A DNA stretch of 64,000 bases, taken from the NCBI RefSeq assembly GCF_000550785.1, contig NZ_CP004350.1, forward strand, positions 1,282,009 through 1,346,008, read 5' to 3'. The DNA comes from Corynebacterium casei LMG S-19264. Lineage in GTDB: Bacteria; Actinomycetota; Actinomycetes; Mycobacteriales; Mycobacteriaceae. Both the position numbers and the translations under genes were made by a program. The notes beneath the pieces are model-generated. The model did not search any database, was not told the DNA's origin, and saw nothing but the letters and a program-made list of their open reading frames with translations. Below, piece by piece: positions 41,502 to 50,103 of this stretch (position 1 is its first letter; each line of letters starts with the position of its first letter).

Positions 41502-42685
41502 GTTCCGCAGAACGTAATAAACCCTTCGAGATCACCCGGGAGAGACAAAACCGGGTGATGTTCGGAGGGCTTTTTTACTGCCTCAAGCAGCTCGAAGTAA
41601 TAAGAAAGATCGCCGTCAGTTGCCTGCTTTAGAGCGCGGTCAACCGGAATATTACGCGGAATGGTCACAGGGGAGTTTGGGTCTCTCTTGTGGTTTTCTT
41701 CCGTGATATCGCCTGTGACTTCCTGGACGTCTTCTGTCTCGAGTGCACCATTCATGATGTCGGTGAATTCCGCCATGGTGGAGTTGGCGATGTCGATGGC
41801 GTGGTTCGGATCTTCATCGAAAAGCGGCAAAAGCGTTTCCGCCAGCCGTGCCAAGTTCCAACCCAGGATGCTGGGCTGGTTGCCATAGCGGTAGCGGCCT
41901 TGCGTGTCGATGGAAGAAAAGTATGTATTCACATCGAACTGTTCCATAAAAGCACACGGCCCGTAGTCAATGGTTTCTCCCGACAACGTGGTGTTATCGG
42001 TATTCATCACGCCGTGGATAAAGCCCAGACGCTGCCATTTGGCCACCGTTGCTGCCTGCGCGTGCATGACCTTGCGGAAAAGCCCCTGGTAGTCCTCACC
42101 CGGATAATGCCGGGCGATAGCAAAGTCAGCGACGTCTTTAATCTGGTCCGTCATCGCCGCATATTGCATCGTGCCAACGCGAATATGGCTAGCAGCAGTG
42201 CGCACCATGACTGCGCCTGGTACCACGCGGTCGCGCTGGATCTTGCGGCCGGTACTGATGACTGCCAGCCCACGCGTAGTGGGGACTCCCAGAGCCTGCA
42301 TTGCTTCAGACATGAGGTATTCGCGCAGCATTGGCCCCAGCGCACCGCGACCGTCAGAGCCGGGGCGTGAGAATGGAGTTTTTCCAGTGCCTTTGGCATG
42401 CAGATCTTGGCCTGCGATTTCGCCCAGCAGTATGGCGCGGCCATCGCCCAAGACAGGGGAGAGCTGGCCGAACTGGTGGCCGGAATAGGCCATGGCATGG
42501 CCTTCACCAGATTGGCCGAGGAGGAACTTTAACCCATCTGCGGACTTGAGGAAGTCGACATCGAGGCCGAGTTCCGCGGCGAGCGGTTCGTTGAGAATAA
42601 GGAGTTGTGGATCGGGCTGTTCCTCACCGGTTGCTGCCCGAACCATGTCGGGGAGTGCTTCGGCATAGGAGTGTTGGAGTTTCAT
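41498..42685 (-). CDS. selO: SelO-family protein adenylyltransferase with internal deletion
   Basis: A pseudokinase-fold AMPylator (395 aa) that transfers AMP to Ser/Thr/Tyr of target proteins, linked to redox stress. The core motifs are intact: AYSGHQFGQLSPVLGDGRAI, KGTGKTPFSRPGSDGRGALG, REYLMSEAMQALGVPTTRGL, HGVMNTDNTTLSGETIDYGP. After NSTMAEFTDIMNGALE it jumps to PVTIPRNIPVDRALKQATDG, so about 85 residues of helical region present in the 478-aa E. coli protein are absent. The C-terminus ends in FCGT. The 3' end overlaps mqo by 4 nt; its 5' end is overlapped by phzF (4 nt), making a phzF-selO operon. Confidence 0.9.
   Translation of the reverse strand: MKLQHSYAEALPDMVRAATGEEQPDPQLLILNEPLAAELGLDVDFLKSADGLKFLLGQSGEGHAMAYSGHQFGQLSPVLGDGRAILLGEIAGQDLHAKGTGKTPFSRPGSDGRGALGPMLREYLMSEAMQALGVPTTRGLAVISTGRKIQRDRVVPGAVMVRTAASHIRVGTMQYAAMTDQIKDVADFAIARHYPGEDYQGLFRKVMHAQAATVAKWQRLGFIHGVMNTDNTTLSGETIDYGPCAFMEQFDVNTYFSSIDTQGRYRYGNQPSILGWNLARLAETLLPLFDEDPNHAIDIANSTMAEFTDIMNGALETEDVQEVTGDITEENHKRDPNSPVTIPRNIPVDRALKQATDGDLSYYFELLEAVKKPSEHHPVLSLPGDLEGFITFCGT
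41522..41576 (+). terminator. mqo terminator embedded in selO coding sequence
   Basis: CCCTTCGA-ATCACCCGG and CCGGGTGAT-TTCGGAGGG form a long stem with a purine-rich loop, followed by TTTTTT. It lies wholly within the last 25 codons of selO on the other strand. Confidence 0.75.
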
Positions 42686-43536
42686 AGAGACTTTCCACTG
42701 CTTAGAGTGCCTGACACCCGAATGTGGACGATGCCACCAATCCAGATGTCTTTGCCATCATCAAAGACGTGGACAACACCCGCGCGGCCCATCTGCGAGC
42801 CTTGGGTGGCGGTGTAGGAATCAGGCACGTGGTTTCGCTCGCGCATAAATTGTGCGACAGAGCCGTTCAAAGAGCCGGTCACTGGGTCTTCTAGACCGAA
42901 CATGAAAGCGCGTACTTCGTATTCAGGACCTTCGCCCTCGTAGGCACCAACAACGCCAACTTTCTCGTTGTGGCTGGCTTGAGGTTTGATTGCTTTGACT
43001 GCATCGGCATTGGCAAGTTGCAGAATCTTCCAGCCGGGGCCGTTATCGCCCCAGGCATGGTCAACGACATCAGAAGGCTCGATGTTCAAGGCTTCGCAGG
43101 CACTGGAGATCTCAGCGTGTGTCAGCGGGCCAGACTTGAGCAGGTCCGGGGTGGCGAAGGAGTAAATCTTTTGCTTCTTGCCGGCATCATTTCGGATGGT
43201 TTCTTCCTGAATGGTGACAAGTCCAATGGCGCATTCTTGGACAATACGGCCGTGCTTGTGCGGTTCAATGCCCAACGAGCGCCAGGCGCGGGCGCTGCCC
43301 AAGGTGGGGTGGCCAGCAAAAGGAAGCTCTTCAAAAGGCGTGAAGATGCGCACGCGGTAGTCCGCGGAGGACTCCGTGGGTGGGAGAAGAAACGAGGTTT
43401 CTGAGAAGTTGATCCAGCGGGCTATAGCCTGCATCTGTTCGGAATCAAGCTCCCCAGCGTTGGCAATCACCGCCAATGGGTTGCCAGAAAAGGCGGTGGT
43501 GGCAAAAACATCAACTTCAAAATACTCGTGCTCCAT
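42682..43536 (-). CDS. PhzF family isomerase-like protein
   Basis: A 284-aa protein of the PhzF/diaminopimelate-epimerase-like fold. Motifs: VDVFATTAFSGNPLAVI, the catalytic Glu in INFSETSFLLPP, YRVRIFTPFEELPFAGHPTL, and the second-half AFMFGLEDPVTGSLNGSVAQ, with HIRVSGTL near the end. Members outside phenazine producers have unknown substrates; no phenazine genes are nearby. I start at ATG 43536 (MEHEYFEVD), 7 nt after TAAACT; an ATG at 43542 lies only 1 nt after that box. It overlaps selO by 4 nt (ATGA) and is divergent from the DUF4921 gene. Confidence 0.9.
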   Translation of the reverse strand: MEHEYFEVDVFATTAFSGNPLAVIANAGELDSEQMQAIARWINFSETSFLLPPTESSADYRVRIFTPFEELPFAGHPTLGSARAWRSLGIEPHKHGRIVQECAIGLVTIQEETIRNDAGKKQKIYSFATPDLLKSGPLTHAEISSACEALNIEPSDVVDHAWGDNGPGWKILQLANADAVKAIKPQASHNEKVGVVGAYEGEGPEYEVRAFMFGLEDPVTGSLNGSVAQFMRERNHVPDSYTATQGSQMGRAGVVHVFDDGKDIWIGGIVHIRVSGTLSSGKSL

Positions 43537-43543
43537 GCCCATT

Positions 43544-43549
43544 AGTTTA
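43544..43549 (-). promoter_or_regulatory. -10 box of phzF-selO (leaderless start)
   Basis: TAAACT on the minus strand lies 7 nt before the ATG at 43536. Confidence 0.5.
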
Positions 43550-43580
43550 GGTCACTACCTGAGCGCCGGGGCAAGGGATT

Positions 43581-43586
43581 TAACAT
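43581..43586 (+). promoter_or_regulatory. -10 box of the DUF4921 gene (leaderless start)
   Basis: TAACAT lies 8 nt before the ATG at 43595. There is no Shine-Dalgarno sequence. Confidence 0.5.
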
Positions 43587-43594
43587 TAAATGCC

Positions 43595-44689
43595 ATGACC
43601 CAGGGATTCTCCCCGTTTACACAGATGGCCGATGGCACCATCAAGCAGATCAATCCCTTTTCGGGCACAGAAGTGTGGACGGTGCCCGGTCGTGGTGACA
43701 GGCCATTGCAGGGGCCGCAGGTGGAGAAGAATCCTATTGAGCCAGGCGAGCATGCTTGTGCTTTTTGTTGGGAGCGAAAGCTTGAGACGCCGCCGGAGAA
43801 AGCTCGCATGCTTGCCGATGCCACGGTGTTGCGCAATGTGCTTGCCGATGAATTAGACGCAACCGTCCCAGAATTTCGGCGGATCCCGAACCTCTTTGAA
43901 ATCGTCACCTTTGATTATTGGAATGCGAACTATGGCTTGGAGGTAGACGAAGAGCTGATTAACCGGTACATGGCTACCCGCTATGAGCATGTGCTATCTG
44001 TGGTGGAGGCCAAGACTAAGAAACGGTTTGACGGTGAGGAACTGAAAGCTCACGCCCGCGGGTTCCTTTCCGGCGGACATGATGTGATTGTGGCGCGCCG
44101 GCACTTTGTCGAGGGGGCGAAAGATTCTTCGCAGTTGGCATCGGCTGGCACCTTGAACGCAGATGAGCATGCGCGCTTTATCGCATTCACCGTGGATGCG
44201 ATGGAAGATTTGTACGCGAAGAATACGTACGCGACTTATGTGGTGGCTTTTCAGAACTGGCTCAAACCAGCCGGTGCGTCCTTTGGCCATCTCCATAAGC
44301 AGTTGGTGGCTATCGATGACCGCGGCAGGACTCTGCGAAACCTGGAAAAGCTGGTGTTGGACAACCCCAGCATCTTCAATGAAAAGGGCCTGGATGTAGC
44401 ACGCCGTGAGGACCTTGTTATCGCAGAAAACGAGCATGCTGTGCTGTTCGCAGGATTCGGGCACCGCTATCCCACCCTTGAGGTGTATTCGAAGAATCAG
44501 GGGCGCCCGTGGGAGCACACGCCTGAACAAATCCGCGGGGTCAGTAACCTGCTGCACATGGCGCACCGGGCGATTGGTGCTGATGTGCCGTGCAACGAAG
44601 AGTGGCACCATCAGCCGACCGAGGTGGAGTGCGCAATGCCCTGGCGGATCAACCTGAAGCTGCGAGTCTCAACTTTTGGGGGGGTTTGA
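43595..44689 (+). CDS. DUF4921 (GalT/HIT-like) protein, C-terminally frameshifted
   Basis: A 364-aa product as read. It resembles galactose-1-phosphate uridylyltransferase-like proteins: Cys pair EHACAFCWERK, IPNLFEIVTFDYWNANYGLE, SGGHDVIVARRHFVE, the HxHxQ-type nucleotidyl motif SFGHLHKQLVAIDDRG, and AENEHAVLFAGFGHRYPTLE. The frame ends abruptly at VSTFGGV-stop directly after a G7 run (44678-44684). With six Gs it continues [31 protein letters not shown] to the TAG at 44763-44765, which is the expected family ending, giving 389 aa. So the last 26 residues are lost through a +1 change. No substrate is known. It is probably leaderless and divergent from phzF. Confidence 0.82.
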   Translation: MTQGFSPFTQMADGTIKQINPFSGTEVWTVPGRGDRPLQGPQVEKNPIEPGEHACAFCWERKLETPPEKARMLADATVLRNVLADELDATVPEFRRIPNLFEIVTFDYWNANYGLEVDEELINRYMATRYEHVLSVVEAKTKKRFDGEELKAHARGFLSGGHDVIVARRHFVEGAKDSSQLASAGTLNADEHARFIAFTVDAMEDLYAKNTYATYVVAFQNWLKPAGASFGHLHKQLVAIDDRGRTLRNLEKLVLDNPSIFNEKGLDVARREDLVIAENEHAVLFAGFGHRYPTLEVYSKNQGRPWEHTPEQIRGVSNLLHMAHRAIGADVPCNEEWHHQPTEVECAMPWRINLKLRVSTFGGV

Positions 44690-44765
44690 GGGCGGTACGC
44701 ACATTTATCTCAACACAATTTCCCCGTGGGACCTGCGCGATAAGGGACGTGCCGCACTGGACTAG
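44678..44765 (+). other. G7 tract and out-of-frame 3' remnant of the DUF4921 gene
   Basis: A run of seven G (44678-44684) is followed by 81 nt that remain coding-like in the shifted frame (EGGTHIYLNTISP) up to TAG at 44763-44765. That stop overlaps the yaaA stop region. This could be a sequencing error, a fixed mutation or a slippage switch. Confidence 0.75.
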
Positions 44766-45451
44766 ACCACCATCGTGATCTGGTTGCCATTGACCTCTTT
44801 GAAGTGAAAACCTGGTGTGGCCAAAATATCATCGATGGACGAGATTCCTTTGCCAGCAATTTCGCGGGCTAGCTGGCCTTTGTAGAACTTGTTGAAGTGG
44901 GAGATGACTTTCCCTTCAGAGTTCTCCACGCGCACGGTTACGGCGTCTTTGACCTTGCCCAGTGTTTGGTAGGTGCCTGAGCGCAGATCGATGATGAAGT
45001 CATCTTCAGCGTTGAGAGCTTCAGTGATGGATTTTCCCCAGCGTGACTTCATGGTGGCATCGTGAAGCTTTGTGCCCCCTGACAACCGGTAGAAGGGAAT
45101 CATGTCTCGGGCACGAACAACACCGAAAAGCGCTGAGCCAATTGCGAGCTGATCCCACGCCTTGTCCGAAAGAGTCTTCGCATCCAAAGCGTCGTATAAA
45201 ACGCCGGTGTAGCGATAGAGCGCTGGCATGGTTGGTCCGGTTGTTAACTTAGTGTTTTCCTCCGCTTCGGCGCGCAGTGCTTCCGAAATCTTCAAAACCT
45301 TCATCGCTTCATCAACATCATATTGTTGCAGCACATCGACTATTTCTTTGCGGTTTGGGTTGAGCGACGGGAAAGAAAGCGACTCGAAATCTAAGGGAGC
45401 GCCATCTCCGCCGAAGGCCTTTGTTTCACTAGGAGGGAGGATAATGAGCAT
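44762..45451 (-). CDS. yaaA: YaaA family peroxide-stress protein
   Basis: A 229-aa member of the YaaA (DUF328/UPF0246) family, linked in E. coli to lowering free iron and DNA damage under H2O2. Motifs: [20 protein letters not shown], then [51 protein letters not shown] and [17 protein letters not shown]. Neighbours mtr and selO also concern redox stress, but they are not in its operon. A -10 TAGTCT lies 6 nt before the ATG, pointing to a leaderless mRNA; the proS promoter is back to back with it. Confidence 0.92.
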   Translation of the reverse strand: MLIILPPSETKAFGGDGAPLDFESLSFPSLNPNRKEIVDVLQQYDVDEAMKVLKISEALRAEAEENTKLTTGPTMPALYRYTGVLYDALDAKTLSDKAWDQLAIGSALFGVVRARDMIPFYRLSGGTKLHDATMKSRWGKSITEALNAEDDFIIDLRSGTYQTLGKVKDAVTVRVENSEGKVISHFNKFYKGQLAREIAGKGISSIDDILATPGFHFKEVNGNQITMVV

Positions 45452-45457
45452 GTATAC

Positions 45458-45463
45458 AGACTA
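45458..45463 (-). promoter_or_regulatory. -10 box of yaaA
   Basis: TAGTCT on the minus strand lies 6 nt before the ATG at 45451. It is only 6 bp away from the opposing proS -10. Confidence 0.5.
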
Positions 45464-45469
45464 GCCGTG

Positions 45470-45475
45470 TATTTT
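45470..45475 (+). promoter_or_regulatory. -10 box of proS (leaderless start)
   Basis: TATTTT lies 6 nt before the ATG at 45482. There is no Shine-Dalgarno sequence. Confidence 0.45.
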
Positions 45476-45481
45476 GGGATC

Positions 45482-47239
45482 ATGATTACTCGTCTTTCTG
45501 AGCTGTTTTTGCGAACTCTGCGTGAGGATCCCGCAGGGGCTGAAGTCCCAAGCCACAAGCTTCTTGTCCGCGCCGGTTACCTGCGCCGCGCCGCACCTGG
45601 TATTTATTCTTGGCTGCCTTTGGGCCTGCGAACACTACGCAAGATTGAAGACGTTGTCCGTGAGGAAATGAACGCGATTGGTGGACAGGAACTGCTGTTC
45701 CCAGCATTGCTGCCACGTGAGCCTTACGAGACCACTGAGCGGTGGACTGAGTACGGCGATAACTTGTTCCGTCTCAAAGACCGCAAGGGCGCGGACATGC
45801 TGCTCGGCCCGACCCATGAGGAAATGTTCGCGCAGACGGTCAAGGACCTGTACTCCTCGTACAAGGACTTCCCAGTCACCCTGTACCAGATTCAGACCAA
45901 GTACCGTGATGAAGAACGTCCACGCGCGGGTATTCTGCGTGGCCGTGAGTTCATCATGAAGGACTCTTATTCCTTCGACATGTCCGATGAGGGCTTGGAT
46001 GAGTCTTATGCTCGCCACCGCAAGGCGTACCAGAACATCTTCGACCGCCTCGGAATCGAGTACGCGATCTGCAAGGCGACCTCCGGCGCCATGGGCGGCT
46101 CCGCCTCCGAGGAATTCCTCGCAGTTTCCGCAGCGGGCGAGGACACCTTTGTTCGCGCCACCGAAGGTGACTACGCAGCAAACGTTGAAGCTGTTGTCAC
46201 CCCAGTTCCAGAAGAGATTGACTTCACCAACCTGCCAGCCGCGCAGGATCATGAGACCCCAGATTCAGAGACCATTGACACCTTGGTGGCATGGGCACGT
46301 GCTGAGGGAATCACCATTGATGGCCGTCAGGTCGAAGCCAATGACACCCTCAAGTGCATGATGGTCAAGATCACGCAGCCAGGTGAAGAACCAGAATTGG
46401 CAGGTGTTTTGATTCCAGGAGGCCGCGCACTGGCTCCAAAGCGCTTGGAAGCAGCACTGGAGCCAGCAACTTTTGAGCTGGCCACTGAAGAAGACTTCAA
46501 GGAAAACCCATTCTTGGTCAAGGGCTATGTCGGTCCGCGTGGCCTCAACGCCAACGGAGTGAAGGTGTACGCAGACCCACGCGTGGTTTCCGGTTCTTCC
46601 TGGATCACTGGTGCAGATGCTAAGAACCGCCACGTGGTGGGCTTGGTTGCTGGTCGTGACTTCCAGGTTGAGCAGTTCGTGGAGGCATCTGAAATCCACG
46701 AAGGCGATCCGGCGCCAGAAGGTCAGGGCACGTTGACCCTCAAGCGCGGCATTGAGCTGGGCCATATTTTCCAGCTGGGCCGCAAGTACACTGAGGCTTT
46801 TGATGTCCGGATTTTGGATGAGAATGGCAAGCGTGCCATCCCAACCATGGGTTCTTACGGCATTGGTGTTTCCCGCATGATGGCGGTGCTGGCTGAGCAG
46901 CGCCATGATGAAAAGGGTCTGAACTGGCCACTCGATGTTGCGCCTTACCAGGTGCACGTTGCCGTGGCGAACAAGGACGAAGAAGCAACGAAGGCCGGCA
47001 ATGCCCTGGTTGAAGCTTTGGACAAGGCCGGCGTTGAAGTTCTTTTCGATGACCGCCCAAAGGTATCCCCAGGCGTGAAGTTCAAGGATGCTGAACTACT
47101 CGGCATGCCGTTCTGTGCAATCCTCGGCCGTTCCTTCAAGGATGGCATCATCGAGCTGCGCATCCGCGGCGGCGAGACCTTCGAGGTCAAGTCCGACGAT
47201 ATTGTCGACGAACTGTTGCAGCGCCTCGGCCGCAAGTAG
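45482..47239 (+). CDS. proS: Prolyl-tRNA synthetase, bacterial type
   Basis: Class II synthetase (585 aa). The N-terminal catalytic domain has [40 protein letters not shown] (motif 1), the motif 2 segment [28 protein letters not shown], and motif 3 in [21 protein letters not shown] YbaK-type editing insertion lies at about 225-385 ([20 protein letters not shown]), and an anticodon-binding domain at the C-terminus ([20 protein letters not shown]). I start at ATG 45482; an upstream in-frame start at 45467 overlaps the -10. The stop abuts the stop of a convergent lipoprotein gene. Confidence 0.97.
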   Translation: MITRLSELFLRTLREDPAGAEVPSHKLLVRAGYLRRAAPGIYSWLPLGLRTLRKIEDVVREEMNAIGGQELLFPALLPREPYETTERWTEYGDNLFRLKDRKGADMLLGPTHEEMFAQTVKDLYSSYKDFPVTLYQIQTKYRDEERPRAGILRGREFIMKDSYSFDMSDEGLDESYARHRKAYQNIFDRLGIEYAICKATSGAMGGSASEEFLAVSAAGEDTFVRATEGDYAANVEAVVTPVPEEIDFTNLPAAQDHETPDSETIDTLVAWARAEGITIDGRQVEANDTLKCMMVKITQPGEEPELAGVLIPGGRALAPKRLEAALEPATFELATEEDFKENPFLVKGYVGPRGLNANGVKVYADPRVVSGSSWITGADAKNRHVVGLVAGRDFQVEQFVEASEIHEGDPAPEGQGTLTLKRGIELGHIFQLGRKYTEAFDVRILDENGKRAIPTMGSYGIGVSRMMAVLAEQRHDEKGLNWPLDVAPYQVHVAVANKDEEATKAGNALVEALDKAGVEVLFDDRPKVSPGVKFKDAELLGMPFCAILGRSFKDGIIELRIRGGETFEVKSDDIVDELLQRLGRK

Positions 47240-47977
47240 TTAGAGCTTCGCAGCAGAGTGAATGAGCCAGCTGCGCCATTGCGGATCATCTGTGGTGGTG
47301 GCAGCGGCTGAGAGGCGATCATGGCTGGCTTGAACCAGCTCATCGGCAAAGGCCTGAGCATCGGAATCATCCGGCCACTCAGCCTCATAGGCAGTATCCG
47401 CAACCGGAGCGGTATCACCAAGAAGCTCGGAAAGCTCGAGCGTGAGCGCCTCATGAGACTCAGTATCAACGCTCGCGCCATGGGCTTCGGCGACGTCGAG
47501 GCCATAAATGGTGGCGTACTCATTTTCTAGCAGTGACGTTGCTTCCGTCAGCACTTCTTCTTGGGGTTCTTCTGGTAGCGGTGCGTGACCTTCTGCAAGT
47601 GCGATGGCCTGGCTGATGAGCAGGGGACGGGAGTCCTCGGGGGCGTCATCGGCAAGCTCGATGAGCTGTGCAACCGCATCTTCTGGTGATGCTGAAGGAC
47701 CTGCTGGGTCCTCTTCACTGATAGCGCAACTATCAGGAACCATGCCATCTTCTTCTAAACCGCAGACACGATTAATCTCCGCGAAAAGCTCTTCCGATTG
47801 CGTCAGGCGAAGCTGAGCAAGCTCCGAGTCATCGGTGGTATTCGCATCAGCTTGCGCGGTCTGGGCAAGCTCCACCAACGCGGAATTCGGACGCGGACCA
47901 AAGAAGTCCACGACTGCGCATGAAGAGATCACGGGGACACACGCTACTAGGGCTACAAGAGTAAGTCGGCGATTCAC
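47240..47977 (-). CDS. Lipoprotein with DUF4439-like C-terminal domain
   Basis: A 245-aa protein. The signal peptide is MNRRLTLVALVACVPVISSC, with lipobox ISSC and Cys20 predicted to be lipidated. A helical, Ala/Glu-rich region (SELAQLRLTQSEELFAEINR) and an acidic linker lead to a C-terminal segment LLENEYATIYGLDVAEAHGA that resembles the ferritin-like DUF4439 fold, found in many actinobacteria beside rimP/proS. No metal-ligand set is evident, so the assignment is by length, context and this motif only. The GTG start is 7 nt after TAAGGT on the minus strand, divergent from rimP. Confidence 0.8.
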   Translation of the reverse strand: MNRRLTLVALVACVPVISSCAVVDFFGPRPNSALVELAQTAQADANTTDDSELAQLRLTQSEELFAEINRVCGLEEDGMVPDSCAISEEDPAGPSASPEDAVAQLIELADDAPEDSRPLLISQAIALAEGHAPLPEEPQEEVLTEATSLLENEYATIYGLDVAEAHGASVDTESHEALTLELSELLGDTAPVADTAYEAEWPDDSDAQAFADELVQASHDRLSAAATTTDDPQWRSWLIHSAAKL

Positions 47978-47984
47978 GTGGAAG

Positions 47985-47990
47985 ACCTTA
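47985..47990 (-). promoter_or_regulatory. -10 box of the DUF4439-like lipoprotein gene
   Basis: TAAGGT on the minus strand lies 7 nt before the GTG at 47977. Confidence 0.5.
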
Positions 47991-48002
47991 CCCTCTCCAC
48001 GT

Positions 48003-48008
48003 TAAGCT
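48003..48008 (+). promoter_or_regulatory. -10 box of rimP (leaderless start)
   Basis: TAAGCT lies 7 nt before the ATG at 48016. There is no Shine-Dalgarno sequence. It probably drives the whole rimP-nusA-ylxR-infB operon. Confidence 0.5.
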
Positions 48009-48015
48009 GATATCT

Positions 48016-48555
48016 ATGGCTTTCCCAAGTGAACAAACTTTGAAAAATTTCCTCGAGCCCCTCGTCGCTGAGCGCGGACTCGATGTTGAACAGATTAAGA
48101 CCACCAAAGCGGGAAAGAAATCCCAGGTAGCAATCCGACTCGACGGCGATGTCCGCCCTAACTCGGATGTCTTGGAAGAAATGTCGCGGACCATCGGCGA
48201 CGCATTTGATGCGGCTGAAGAAGCGGGGGAGCTGAACTTTGGTGCCGGCTACACACTAGAAATTTCCACCCCAGGCGTGGATTTGCCGTTGAGCGAACCT
48301 CGACACTTCCGCCGCAACCGCGGGCGCAAGATCAAGTCCTCGCAGGGTGAATTCCGTATCGGTGCTTTAAGCGATGATGAAGTAAACGTGATTGTCGTAA
48401 CAAGTGCCCGAGATATAGCCAAGGTACAAGTACAGCGATTGGAAAACCTTGTGGGTTCAGTGGTAGAAATTGAATTCGCACCTGCTCCCGTCGTGGAACA
48501 GGATATTGTCGAGCTCAGCTTCGAAGCAGCCAAGGAATTGGAAGCCGAAGACTAA
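48016..48555 (+). CDS. rimP: Ribosome maturation factor RimP
   Basis: A 30S assembly factor (179 aa) acting before S12 binding. The N-terminal alpha/beta domain (LEPLVAERGLDVEQIKTTKA; NSDVLEEMSRTIGDAFDAAE) ends in GYTLEISTPGVDLPLSEPRH, FRRNRGRKIK, the family signature. The C-terminal SH3-like barrel follows, with an acidic tail. First gene of the conserved rimP-nusA-ylxR-infB-rbfA cluster. nusA follows after 59 nt. Confidence 0.96.
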   Translation: MAFPSEQTLKNFLEPLVAERGLDVEQIKTTKAGKKSQVAIRLDGDVRPNSDVLEEMSRTIGDAFDAAEEAGELNFGAGYTLEISTPGVDLPLSEPRHFRRNRGRKIKSSQGEFRIGALSDDEVNVIVVTSARDIAKVQVQRLENLVGSVVEIEFAPAPVVEQDIVELSFEAAKELEAED

Positions 48556-48614
48556 GCAGACTCGGGCTGGTTGTGCCAGCTTGAGAAATGTTGGAAACGT
48601 TGAAGGATGAATAA

Positions 48615-49637
48615 GTGAATATTGATATCGACGCGTTGCGCGCTATCGAGACCGAGCGTGGTGTCCCAGTAACGGACTTGCTGACTTCTGTAGCAAGCGG
48701 CCTGCTGTATGCGTACACCGAATACCGCGACGGCAACATCGAAGAAAACCACAAGTCGCGCGTAGATATTGATGCCGATACTGGCGAAGTTTCCGTAATC
48801 ATTACCGAAGTTGATGACGAGGGCGAAGTTGTCACCGAATTCGACGACACCCCAACCAACTTCAGCCGCGTTGCAGCACCAGCTGTACGTGATGCTATTT
48901 TCAAGCGTCTGCGTGAAGTAGAAGCAGACCGCGCCTATGATTCGTACGCAGAACTTCAGGGAACCGTTGTCTCTGGCGTAGTTCAGCAGGATGCACACGC
49001 TAACTCGCGTGGCATTGTCATTGTTCAGCTGGGCACGGAGATTGACATCAAGGAAGGCAAGACCCAGGACGGCGTTTTGCTTCCAGTCGAGCAGATTCCT
49101 GGTGAGCGTCTGACCCACGGCACCCGTGTTCGCGCCTACGTTGTGGGCGTGCAAAAAGAAGGTGCACGAGTTCAGGTACTACTTTCCCGTACTCACCCTG
49201 AGTTGGTACGTGGTCTGTTTGAGCTGGAGGTGCCAGAGGTCCTTGATGGTGCAGTAGAGATGGTTGCTATTGCCCGTGAAGCGGGACACCGTTCCAAGAT
49301 TGCCGTGACCGGCAAGGTCAAGGGTCTCAACGCAAAGGGTGCATGCATTGGTCCTCGTGGTCAGCGAGTCACCAACGTGATGAAGGCACTGGGTGGCGAG
49401 AAGATTGACATCATTGACTTCAATGAAGATCCAAGCGTGTACGTTGGCAACGCTTTGGCACCTTCGAAGGTTGTCAACGTTGAAATCGTTGACCCAGAAG
49501 CACAATTCGCTCGCGTGATTGTTCCGGACTATCAGTTGTCTTTGGCAATTGGTAAGGAAGGCCAGAATGCTCGTCTTGCGGCTCGTCTCACCGGCTGGAA
49601 GATTGATATCCATTCGGATGCGGACCGCGCCGAATAA
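48615..49637 (+). CDS. nusA: Transcription termination/antitermination protein NusA
   Basis: A 340-aa actinobacterial NusA without the C-terminal acidic repeats of E. coli. The N-terminal polymerase-binding domain ([20 protein letters not shown]) is followed by S1 ([20 protein letters not shown]), KH1 ([20 protein letters not shown] and [20 protein letters not shown]) and KH2 ([20 protein letters not shown]). It affects pausing, termination and rRNA antitermination. The GTG start is preceded by AAGGATG. It is part of the rimP-infB operon. Confidence 0.97.
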   Translation: MNIDIDALRAIETERGVPVTDLLTSVASGLLYAYTEYRDGNIEENHKSRVDIDADTGEVSVIITEVDDEGEVVTEFDDTPTNFSRVAAPAVRDAIFKRLREVEADRAYDSYAELQGTVVSGVVQQDAHANSRGIVIVQLGTEIDIKEGKTQDGVLLPVEQIPGERLTHGTRVRAYVVGVQKEGARVQVLLSRTHPELVRGLFELEVPEVLDGAVEMVAIAREAGHRSKIAVTGKVKGLNAKGACIGPRGQRVTNVMKALGGEKIDIIDFNEDPSVYVGNALAPSKVVNVEIVDPEAQFARVIVPDYQLSLAIGKEGQNARLAARLTGWKIDIHSDADRAE

Positions 49638-49734
49638 CGCGCAGAATAACACTGGTGAAATGTCGCAAGTTCAAATTTGCCGACATATCAAGTAGGATTG
49701 TTAACGGCCCACGTGCAGCAGGAAGGAGTTGGGT

Positions 49735-50013
49735 ATGACCCGACTTCGGACGTGCATAGCAACACGAAAGCGCCTGCCGGACACGGAGTTATTGCGTGTG
49801 GTGGCTGATACAGATGGACGTATCATCCCCGACCCCGGCAGACGGCTTCCCGGCAGGGGAGCCTGGATAACACCAGATTTAGCTGCATATGAGCTTGCGG
49901 AGAAACGCCGAGCATTCGCTCGCGCTCTCCGGCTGTCCGCACCCGTGGATACAGGTCAAGTACGTGAGTACATATCTAAGACCTTCGAGATTGTAAGGAA
50001 GACCGAACACTGA
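49735..50013 (+). CDS. ylxR: YlxR family RNA-binding protein (DUF448)
   Basis: A 92-aa basic protein between nusA and infB. It has the family motif RTCIATRKRLPDTELLRVV (the RxC...RxxKxELxR pattern), then PGRRLPGRGAWITPD (GRGAW/Y) and AFARALR. Structures of family members suggest RNA binding, and a regulator role for rnpB has been proposed in Bacillus. The ATG at 49735 has AAGGAG 6 nt upstream; a TTG at 49729 is less likely. Confidence 0.93.
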   Translation: MTRLRTCIATRKRLPDTELLRVVADTDGRIIPDPGRRLPGRGAWITPDLAAYELAEKRRAFARALRLSAPVDTGQVREYISKTFEIVRKTEH

Positions 50014-50103
50014 TGAGCACACAACGATGAAGCATCAGCGATGAAAGTCAGTAACTGATCCTAGGGGCGCCTTGTCGCCTCTAGGGAAACCAAGAGGAGA
50101 CAA

